The notes under the pieces were generated by a model, which ran no database searches, was not told where the DNA came from, and saw nothing but the letters and a program-made list of their open reading frames with translations. Position numbers and translations under genes: made by a program. From positions 271,001-335,000 of the forward strand of contig BROG01000266.1 in assembly GCA_030159075.1 (NCBI GenBank): 64,000 bases of DNA, in the 5' to 3' direction. Positions 54,361 through 64,000 of the stretch are shown piece after piece (positions within the stretch are counted from its first letter, which is position 1; the number at the start of each line of letters is the position of its first letter). The DNA comes from Atrina japonica (lineage: Eukaryota; Mollusca; Bivalvia; Pterioida; Pinnidae).

Positions 54361-55839
54361 TTTTTAGTTCTACCAAGATGCATATTTAAATGTTTACAAA
54401 GTATAAATCAATTCATCAAAGTGGTGACAGATCAGTTTTTGATGTAAAAATTTTTAGAGCTTAAGATATCCATGGAATCAAAGAAAGACAAAATGTTTTA
54501 CCTTTTCACATTTGTTTTTTTTTTTCACAACTTAGAATTTTACAATAATAATAAGATCATTTCATTTGTATAAAACGCTGAGTATTTGAAATTTTTAATG
54601 CTAACAAAAAAATCATTTTGACAGCTTATATACTTTAAAAAAGAAATTCAAAAAATGATGTATGCATGGTATTTTTATTTGTGAAATTGATGTTTTTGTT
54701 GCTATGGTTTTGTTAGATCTACATATCTCTGAATATTTCTGAAAGGTAAAGATGCAAATCAGAGTCTCTGGAATTTATAGTTTTTTGCAAGATCACTTAA
54801 AACAAAAAACCAAAAAACAAACAATAAACAGAAAAAAAAGAAAAACCAAAAAACCCATTCAGTTTAAGTTATCTTTAAACTGAATCCTTTGAAGATAAAA
54901 AATTTAACCTAGAGAATTCTTGTTTTTTTTTTTCTTTTGTTGTGTTTGACAAAGTTGGTATAATAATCATAGAAAAATTTAAATATACATTTATATAAAA
55001 TCAAAACAAAAGATCAAAAATAGATTGACTTTATCATAATTTCAGATAGGTCAATAGTAATTTGATTATTTTAGATTACACAATCCTTTTCCTGTCTGTT
55101 TACCAGATCTTGAGTAGAAGTTTGGTCAATTTGTGCCTCATTCTTTGTCTACGATTTTTGTTTTATGTCATTTGGCGAGACTAAATCGTGTTCCCCGGGA
55201 CAATTTACTGATGCAGAAGTGTTGGATTGACTGCGTTCATGACATGGTTGATTTTTTTTTCTTGGTGTCATTGCTATTTTAGGAGATCTCGTGGACTGCC
55301 AATCAGTGCACAAGGACAGAATTTACAGTTTATTCAAATTAAACAACACGTTTTAAGTTGGAATCAGAAGTTGAATGTGATCACTCTTACTTCAAACAAA
55401 CATTAAGCCCACTAAGCTGTCAGAAACCTAATCTCTTAAGGGTATTCATGGAGATGTGATTCTCTTGAAGTATTGATTATAGCCAGAGAAAGAAGTCCTG
55501 AAGATATTTTGTTTTTTTTATAAATTTTCTGTTAGTGTCTCTGTATTGGAAGGTTGATAGGCATTCTAAGTTGGTTGGTTAGTGGGTTTTTAAAAGGATC
55601 TGATACAATACAGGTCTTGAATTTAACATTTTCTCATGGTAATTAATAGGCCTAAAGAGTCTACTACATTTAGCCCTATCTACTAACGTCTTCTGGATCA
55701 CAAATAATTCAAAAGAAATAATTTTATGATATATTTAGATAAAGAATAATCAACTATTGCATGGACAAGACAGGATCTTTTCATTGGCCGGATTGCAAAG
55801 CAAGTCCAGTCTATAGATTGACAATGTCCATCAACTTTT

Positions 55840-56660
55840 TGGTTAAAGTTTTGATTAAAGCAAATTCTCAGCAATTGATAGAGGTGTAGATTTCATACCT
55901 GGCCTGTAGGTTACCTGTGGCAAGTGCATTTAAATTATGTGGGTTCCTGTGGCAAGTGTAACTGAATGATGTTGGTTTGAATTTTGGGGGTGGATCAAAG
56001 TAGTAATTTGGGTGGGGATCAACATTTTGGTTAAAGTTTCAGGTTGAAGCAAGTTCTGGGTAATGGATAGAGGTACAGACTTCAAATTTGGCCTTTAGGT
56101 TATCTGTGGTAAGTGCAATTGAATTGTGTGGGTTTGAATTTTGGGGGGTGGTGGATCAAAGAAGAAATTAGGGTGGGGATCAACATTTTGGTTAGAGTTT
56201 CAGGTTGAAGCAAGTTCTGGGTAATGGATAGAGAAACATACTTCAAACTTGGCCTGTAGGTTACCTTTAGCAAAGTACAATTGATTTATGGAGGTTTGAA
56301 TTTTGGGGTGGATGATCAAAGTAGTAATTGGGGTCAGCAATGGATAGAAGTACAAACTTCATACTTGGCTTTTAGCTTGCCTGTGACATGTGCAATTGAA
56401 TTATATGGGTTTGAATTTTGGGGGTGTATCAAAGTAGTAATGGGGATCAATAGTTTGGTTAAAGTTTTGGTTGAAGCAAATTCTCAGCAGTGAATAGAGG
56501 TACAGGCTTCATACTTGGCCTGTAGGTTACCTGTGGCAAATGCAATTTAATTATGTGGGTTTGAATTTTGAGGGGGTGGGGGAAGGGTGGACCAGAGTAG
56601 TAATTGGGGTGGGGATCAACATTTTGGTTAAAGTTTCAGATTGTCCGCTCGTTTTCTCTG
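55840..56660. repeat. Tandem array of about 160-190-bp units
   Basis: Units contain ggttgaagcaagttctgggt, aatggatagaggtacagact, ggcctgtaggttacctgtgg and gggtttgaattttggggg. ttgaagc begins at 56044 and 56205, a spacing of 161. Four to five copies of unequal length. Confidence 0.85.
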
Positions 56661-56749
56661 AAACTACTGGATGGACTGTATTGAAACTTCATATGATTAT
56701 AGGTTTGGGTGTGCAGATGTGCACAATGTATGTTGCTACGTCAAAAAAA

Positions 56750-57310
56750 CATGGCATCTGAGGCTTCTGATTGGTTGAAATTTCAACATTGTCCGATTTT
56801 GGTGAAATAAGGCATTTATGGGTATGAAGGGTTTGCGAATTCAATGATACGGGTTTCGTTGCGGTACATGGCAAGCCGAGGCTTCTGATTGGTCGGAATT
56901 TCAACATTGTCCGATTTTGATGAAATTTGGAATTTATGGGTATTAACAGATTGGGATTTCAATGATATGGGTTTCGTTGCCGTCTATGACAAACTGAGGC
57001 ATCTGATTGGTCCAAATTTAAACATTGTCCGATTTTAATGAAATTTAGAATTTATGGGTATCGAGGGATTTCGATTTCAATGGTGTGGGTTCCGTCGCTG
57101 TCTTTAGCAAACTGAGGCTTCTGATTGGTCAAAATTTCAGTATTGTCAGATTTTGAAGAAATTTGGAATTTATGGGTATCAAGGGATTGCAATTTCAATG
57201 GTATTGTTTTGTTGTCATCTATGGCAAACCGGGGCTTCTGATTGGTCAAAATGTCAACTTGTCTGATTTTGATGAAATTTGAAATTTACTGGTATCATCG
57301 ATTGCAATTT
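56750..57310. repeat. 118-bp tandem array, about five copies
   Basis: aggc(t/a)tctgattggt begins near 56761, 56879, 56997 and 57115, a steady period of 118, then 117. Units include aacattgtccgattttgatg and aatttatgggtat. 118 is not a multiple of three and the frame changes every unit, so it is not coding. Confidence 0.92.
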
Positions 57311-58390
57311 CAGCCTTATGGCTTTTATTCCTCAAAACCTGAAGAACATTAGCAGATTGGTATGTAGTAAATGCTGGTTTATATCAACAGGACTTGTTTC
57401 ATCATTTGGGGGACATCATGTAACAGTACCCTGTTACAATTAGCACTTGTTACATTTAAGGTTTTACCTCAACCTATCGCCAATCCCCTTTATATTGCCA
57501 AATATGAGCTGAACAAATGGTGGCAGTATACCAAGGTTTTACTACTTTAAAACTTTTTGATTTTATAATTATATAGCTACTGACTTTCTGCCTGAAGATT
57601 GTCTTTTAATTGTTGTCTTGAAATTAAATTTTGTTGTTATTCAGCTGAGTTAGGCCTTTTTATGTCAATTTTTTGGAAATGCCATTGGTGTCATAATTTT
57701 GATGTGTATTTGTGTCAAATTAGGAAAAATTGTTTGCACACTTAGAAACCTAAATGTAATGCAATCTCTGTTTTAAATACATTTCCCTTTACATTAATTT
57801 ATATTCATTTTGATTGTGGCTTCAGCGCCAAATTTGGAATTCTTTTCATCGAATTGAGAAAAACATGTATTTTGGATTGGGAATGGGGCCAAAGTTTTCC
57901 CCCCGATTAGCAGAATAAAGAAATTTTACTTATAAATGAAATGATTGAAAACTACATTATCTGTAATTTGTATGTTACAATGTTTTCATATGGTTGTAAT
58001 TCTATGATTGCTGGGAATTGAAACATGAAACTTTTCAAACCAAAAGGGCAACCAAACATGTTGAAACCAAATGATATTCTATATCAGATCAATGAATAAA
58101 TAATATGAGCTTTGTATGCAAAAGCAAAATTTAATTATTACTGCATGTACAAGTTTACTTAAATTCTTTTGATATCAACACTGGGACCTGTGAAATATAA
58201 TTACATGTAGTTCTAGATAATTAGACAGAGAGAGAAGGGACTCGTATATGATACTTGTTGTCTTTTTAGTTTACACTGAGAATTGATTTTGCATGCCTAA
58301 ATTCACACAGATGATATATTATATATATATATATGTAAACATCTAAACCTATGCTCCCCTGTAGATTCAAATATAGATAAAATACTAAGT

Positions 58391-58640
58391 ACAGTGAAAC
58401 CTCACTATTAATACCACCTACAGTCAAACTTGCATTAAAGGATACCTCTGTATAAAGGGCACCTGCCTATATAGGCCATTTCAACTTAACCTTTGTTAAC
58501 TTTTTTGTGATGAATAAACCACTTTATATAGGCAACCTATCTATAATGGCTACTTTTGCCTATTTCCTTGAGTGACCTTTAGTAAGCAAGTCTGTACATG
58601 TAACTGACTGGTCTTATTAGCAAGGTGTTCTGTGAAGTGA
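58391..58640. mobile_element. Nested pair of fold-back elements
   Basis: The outer element starts tacagtgaaacctcactatt and ends ttagcaaggtgttctgtga. At about 58423 it is interrupted by a full inner element (cagtcaaacttgcattaaag ... agcaagtctgtac) of the 32570 subfamily. Confidence 0.6.
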
Positions 58641-58695
58641 AGTTTTATTATAATTTGATATTCTTTAAGAAATGTTCAATAGACTGATTATTTAC

Positions 58696-58975
58696 AGTCT
58701 ACACTCTTTCACCCCTGAATATCTGAGTGGTATGGTCTTTTCTATTGTTTGAGACTAGTCTATTATGGTCTGTAGGGTTGATATTTTGCTATAGTTATGG
58801 TCTACACCCTTTCACCTTTGAATTTCTGAGTAGTATGCTCTTTTCTATTGTTTAAGTTCAGTCTATTATTGTCTGTAGGGTTGACAGGGTTATATATTTG
58901 AGTGATATGCTCTTTTCTATTGTTTAAGTTCAGTCTGTTGTGGTCTGTAGGGTTGACAGGGTTATAAATCAATAT
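58696..58975. mobile_element. Three type 2 TTAA-type elements in a row
   Basis: Three near-tandem copies with ctctttcacccctgaa, gctcttttctattgtttaag, cagtctattatggtctgtag and ggttgacagggtta. Confidence 0.6.
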
Positions 58976-60714
58976 GAGGGGGTCTCCTATGTGATGTGGC
59001 CTCTAAAGTTCTTTTGAATTTTACCAATTTCATGAAATTATTATACAGTGATAGTATCATCAACATTGATAACAAGGTATGTTGACAAAATTCCAGGCCG
59101 GTGTCAAAAATCAAGAAATAAGACCCTTGATATATTAGTACTTGAAATATAAAAAAATAATTGAAAGATGAATGATCTTCATATTAGCTCATACATTTTT
59201 TTGTAACTGTGAGTCTGGAGTTCTGTAGACAGACCTTTCACCTGTTTGTTTCATGGTGGCATTGATGATAGGTCACATGATAAAAATGTAGATATTACTT
59301 CAGTTGTCAGATGTTCAGTCGTTAGATATCTCTCAAATCTTTTATCCACAGAACTTGTGTAATGAACTTTCCTTGTGACCTGATTTTGACATATCGAATC
59401 ACTTTTTGTTATCTCATAAAAGGAAAATAAATGAATAAGTTCTATTTGATCGATATTGGTACATAAAGAAAATTAAATGGAAGGGATGAAAGTCAAAGTG
59501 GTCAAGAAGGATGAGAGTTAATGTGATTTCTTCTTTTACTTACATCGACAGCGCTAGGGCCGAACTCGGCTTCTTTATTGGTTTTTATGTCCTGTTGATC
59601 AGTGTGTAATTTACTAACAAAATGGTAAAAACTGCCGATCAATAACATTTCCTATCCATGTTTCCGAATTTTGTAGTGATTATTCGTTATTGATCTGTAC
59701 TCAGTCTTTTTGGGGGACACGCAAAAGTGACAGTTACAATCAAATACGATGACCTAATTATTGATTTCATAGACCTAATTATTGATTTCATATATTCTTG
59801 GATTTCGTCAGTGTTCCTGCTTGTACTAAACTTTTTCCTAATCTGAGGAGATGGATGAGTTAAAGGATTTTTTGAATTGTATTTTACCAGTCTATTGATT
59901 AGATCGGGCCAAATTCAAGTTTAACTTCCCTTTCTTCCAGAGGTTTGAGCCAAAGTAGATTGTTACTGTAAAAACATTTTTCAGCCATATTTACAGCAAA
60001 TTCGGAATGGCTTAGATTTGTAATCACAATCAGGGATTTTCTTAGGCTGTTTTTGGTTCTAGATACAGGACCGATTCCCAATGCAAATATAGCTTGTATT
60101 TTTTCCCAAAATATGCAGAAATTCCAAATTTGGAATTTCAAAACAAAGAATCAAATATTTTCAAAGAAATGTCTAGAGTTAAGCTTTACTGTTTTAGTTA
60201 AAACGTAGTATATTTTTCCAGTTTTTCATACCCTGGACACAACCTTTAGGAGATAAAAAAATCCTTGAGAATGATTTTGGCATCAGTGAAAAAGACAAAA
60301 CTTACGGAATATAATCATGATCTGTGTCACATGTTACATTTGTCATTTTTTTATGCCCACAAAATCGAAGATTGTTGAGTTTGATATTTGTCCTATTGTC
60401 TGATCGTCCACTTGTATGTTTGTCTGTTTGCAACTATTTTAGTTTTCATCAAATGGTTTTACATTTTAAGATTTTAAGTCCATTATGGTAAGATGCTTTA
60501 TACATATGAAAGTTACAGTGGGTTTGAATATGACAATCATTCTTTAACACTTGCCAGAGTTATGGGACTTGAAAATATTCTTGAATGACTTCAGTTTTTG
60601 AGTGCATAGTATTTCTCAGACATGTATTTCATGGTTTTCTGCAGTGTTCAGTAGCTAGAGAATTTGTGTTGCAGACTGAAGGGCCCTGGTTTGATTGTTA
60701 GTCTGGGTTATACT

Positions 60715-60955
60715 TTGGATGGGGCCTCCATGGTGGAGTCGATAGACCATCACACTTTATAACCAATAAATCTCTCACCTCCTGTCTACACAGGTTCGAG
60801 CCCCCAATGGAATATAAGCTGATTTTGTGAGAAAGTTAGCCAGTTTACTTGTAGAAGGACGGCAATCATTATAACTGGATTCTCTCCTCTGCCACTAGAA
60901 ACTGGCGGCCATCGTATAGTTGAAAATTTGTTGAGTGTGACGTAAATCACTTACA
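60715..60955 (+). mobile_element. SINE family 1, near full length
   Basis: ggggcctccatggtggagtc, B box aggttcgagccc, gattttgtgagaaagttagc, tctgccactagaaactggcg and gttgagtgtgacgtaaatc. A further worn 3' part follows at 60960-61080. Confidence 0.75.
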
Positions 60956-61127
60956 AAGCAAACTGGTGGTAGGCTGATGACTTTTTCTTGGGTAACTTTA
61001 GACCTCAAGTCTTCAATCTTTAAATCCCAATCTTTACCATATGTCTGCAAAATTGTTGAGTATGGCTTAAACTACATTTAAAGAGAACTCTTGAAATATT
61101 TGAATATATATTATACTTGAGATGTCT

Positions 61128-61218
61128 TTTAACCTATTTACCCCTAAAGACACATTTGGACTGGTCTAAGTCATTGATTTACGGAAGAGTCCATTGCTTT
61201 TCAGGGGTTGGTGAATTG
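61128..61218. mobile_element. Small TTAA-type palindromic element (type 1), reversed
   Basis: ttaacctatttacccctaaa to ttcaggggttggtgaatt, with ctaagtcattgatttacgga inside. Confidence 0.55.
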
Positions 61219-62403
61219 ATGTGGTCAGTATTTGTTCCTTTGCTATGAGATTGTCAGAGTCACTGGTCCCTTAGATAAGGCTTACTCCCTGAGGTCCCGC
61301 CATGGTAGGTGTGGATTATTATGACCACCCCACTGCATTGATATCAGTCCACAGTATAAGTCAAAATTTGCAGCTTTTCACCATTTCTGTTCATTTTGTA
61401 TGCATTTTCCATTATCTTTTATTCTTAAATTGAAATAATAACATTTTTACTCTCATTTTCTTTCTATAAATTACAACAAAACTCTGAAACCAATTAAAAT
61501 GCATGCTTCCTAGACACAGAAACGTGTACTGTAATCAAACTAAATTTGTCCCACAAATCAATTGGAACATTTGTAAATTTACAACTTCTTGTTCTGTACA
61601 TCACATCTTTAAGTGAATCTCTGTTGATTTGCTTATAGTTCGGAGAGCTAATGGGCTGTCACTAACTAGGTAATAAATCGGTAGATGATATCAAACATTT
61701 AGGTGATCACGATTAATGCAACATCTGATAAATGAGAGAAAGTCGATTTAAGAATATTGTGTACGTAGATTTATTAGATCTGGGCCTGATTTCATGAAAT
61801 TTACTTAATGTTCAATCTCTTCCTAGATTTTTAGGATTTTAAGATTAAAACACACAGAATTTATGCTACAAGTAGACATTTTAATTTTAACATATTTATT
61901 CAAATGAATATGACAATTCACAAATAATGATACAGTGAAGAACATGGAATTTGAAAAAAAAGCAGAACATTTATGTAAATTCAGCTCCCTGTAGATACAT
62001 AAAACGAAGGTACTAGTCAGTCATATCCATTAAAGACATTTTGTATATTCATGGCATACAGATGTAAATAATGGTGAAAACTAATGCTCATTTGGAGAAA
62101 ACTTCAGAAATGTCAAAAAATAGTTTGAGTACTGTACTCAATGTATTTTCAATTTTTGTGAGAAAATCGTGATTTTGATGTGAATGAAAAAATGAATTAA
62201 TAATGTGTTTGTAGACAGACACAATCAGAAGTTTTAGAAACAACTACAGGTGACTCTCAATGACTTAAAGTTTCATACAGGTCCCGATTTTTTTCTTCAT
62301 AAATTAAGTAAATTAACTCTTATTCTCTTGAACGTCCAAATGTCAAAGTTGATTTGAAATCCCAGTTTGTTTTTTCCTTTATATTTCACCCTCGAAACCT
62401 CAA

Positions 62404-62490
62404 AACAGTCAAACTTGTATATAAAGACCGCCCAGGGGGAATTACAAAAACGGTCTTTATAGACAGGTGATCTTTATATACAGGGTCACA
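62404..62490. mobile_element. Short fold-back element, ACAGT-type
   Basis: acagtcaaacttgtatataa at the left; ggtctttatagacaggtgat and ctttatatacagggt at the right. Confidence 0.5.
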
Positions 62491-63539
62491 TGTGATATGA
62501 TAAAATCCAAGGTATCGGAGATGACTTTCATTATTTCCAACTACATATTTCTTTCCTGGTTGGATGTTTCATTTAGTAATTAAATGTATATTCTATTTAT
62601 TTACTAAAATGATTTTCCTAACTCCAGGGTCTGGAAAATTGGAAAATATTCATTTTTTTTAAAATTCCAAATTGGGAATTTATGCATATTTTGGGGAAAA
62701 TACAAGCCATTTTTGCATTGGGAAGGGTTTTGTAACTGGACCAAAAATAGGCATAGGAAAATCACTGTAACCAATACATGTATAACATGTAAATAATGAG
62801 AATAAGAAATAATTCAATGTTTTAAGTAAAATTAATTTATGATGTAATTGAATTATATACATGTACATCAAGGATACGGCACATTATTAAACCTGAGACA
62901 AATATCTAAAATGTGCTCAAAGTCGTTGGTCTGTGTTGTTAAGTCACACAGAAGTGTAAGAATATACAGAAAGTTGTACATCATGTAGATAGATGAATTT
63001 TATTTAATTTTCATTTTATTTGACATAATCCAATGCTACGAGCGCCGGTGATTTTACTCTTTGGATTGAGATGTTGACTTGCTAAACAAGTGATGTTCGA
63101 TAAGATAAGATGTAAGACAATTACCCCATTGCACTCCAGAATACGAGAAAACAATTCATCAGTCGTTCAGCGATGATATTTAAATGCTCCTGTTTGTAAA
63201 CAGCTCGTCACAAAGTGTGTCCTTTCTGACATTTTTCTTTTTAGTCTTAGTTTTCGCCGATTAAGTAATCATAACTGGAAACTTAAGGTCATTAATTGAT
63301 GATCGAAAAACAAAACATCAATCAGTCAGCGATGATTGTTAGTTCCTGGTTGTAAAAACACCCTATCATAAAGCACGTCTGGGTGCCTAATTACTACCCG
63401 GGGTGTTAATTGACACCTCCAGTTGTGTTGTGACTGTCAAAACATTGTGTATTGCGCCATGTTGTTGATTAGGTCTCGAATTGTCCCGCGAGAATTATCT
63501 TCAAGTTATCTCCCGTCCATGAGTAGTAAGTGTTTAAGC

Positions 63540-63722
63540 AATCACTATACGCAAGTAGGACAACTACCAGCAGACAAAATACAGCGGTCGCTGGTCGTAT
63601 AAGGCAGGTGGTTGCTTTATAAGGGGTAAATATATAGTAATTCTCAAGGGGCGGTCCAAATACGGTTGTTATGGACAGGAAGTCGTTATATAAGGGGGGT
63701 CGCTAAGGCAAGTTTGACTGTA
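63540..63722. mobile_element. Fold-back element, ACAGT-type
   Basis: The right end gctaaggcaagtttgactgt is clear. Inside are ggtcgtataaggcaggtggt and cgttatataaggggggtcgc. The left end is worn. Confidence 0.5.
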
Positions 63723-64000
63723 CTTGAATTAATAGTTGACTTTATAAAAAGTCAAAACGACACCTGGATCCTTACCTGTTAAGATTAAACTAAAGGTGTT
63801 TTGATATCTGGGTGGCAATTAGGTTGTGAGTTAATCGAGGGGAGATTGACAGGATTGTTAATTAATTTCAATCAAACAGAAAAACTGAATAAAGACACAC
63901 TATAGACTACGATTTCAAGTACAAATGTCACAGCTAATTGGTATTTCAACTTTAAGATGAAACAGTACTGTAAATAATAAAAATACTGTATTCCACCCAT

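Larger units (their letters stand above)
51425..64000. other. KIF13 intron (right end), no exon seen
   Basis: 12.5 kb without a recognisable FHA exon or any other coding sequence. Holds a CAA/ATC-rich tract (52800-53345), fold-back elements (54170-54360, 57455-57545, 58391-58640, 62404-62490, 63540-63722), two tandem arrays (55840-56660, 56750-57310), a cluster of type 2 TTAA-type elements (58696-58975), a SINE (60715-60955) and an inverted pair of gggaattt/aaattccaaat repeats (60030-60170, 62620-62745). Confidence 0.6.

Noticed and set aside
51425..64000. Next KIF13 FHA exon
   Set aside because: No acceptor followed by a KIF13-like (E/D)HT..G...D..LFG..I block was found by eye; the exon is probably beyond 64000.

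Overview
The window is animal nuclear DNA. It is AT-rich, with GT-AG introns, long introns, many microsatellites, tRNA-derived SINEs and small palindromic transposon remnants. The SINE 3' domain and the other dispersed repeats resemble ones I know from bivalve genomes, so a mollusc, probably a bivalve, is the best guess. This rests on recall, not on a search. Nothing in the window is bacterial or viral.

The backbone is one kinesin-3 gene on the + strand, clearly the KIF13 (KIF13A/B, Khc-73) type. Nine coding exons run from 3365 to 51424 with consistent splice phases. They encode most of the motor domain, the neck and the start of the FHA domain. The first motor exons lie left of the window, and the rest of the FHA domain, stalk and tail lie right of it.

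The fourth intron (10609-44317, 33.7 kb) separates switch I from switch II of the motor. It contains three genes on the opposite strand, all predicted single-pass membrane proteins. Gene A (19886-24229) is intronless: signal peptide, leucine-rich repeats, a Thr/Ser-rich repeat stalk, one membrane helix and a short tail, an architecture like vertebrate platelet GPIb-alpha. Gene B (29310-30170) is a small protein with a membrane anchor and an acidic cytoplasmic tail bearing tyrosine motifs. Gene C (two coding exons, 40483-40630 and 33489-38776) encodes a protein of about 1810 residues with a signal peptide, about twenty 20-residue Gln/Val repeats, 17-residue Asn/Trp repeats, a Pro-rich stretch and one membrane helix. 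Gene C carries a compensating +2/-2 pair of indels inside its repeats that introduces a stop codon in this copy.

The rest is intronic or intergenic and rich in repeats. There are two SINE families, two copies with clear target-site duplications. About 20 fold-back elements have ACAGT...ACTGT termini (pogo/Tc1-mariner-like by their ends). Two families of about 90-bp elements have TTAA-type ends (piggyBac-like by their ends). There is a 0.9-kb element with 34-bp inverted termini and a 1.1-kb repeat split by a SINE. Several tandem arrays are present, one of which (10718-11915) seems to derive from the 3' part of the local SINE family. The last 12.5 kb holds no recognisable exon.
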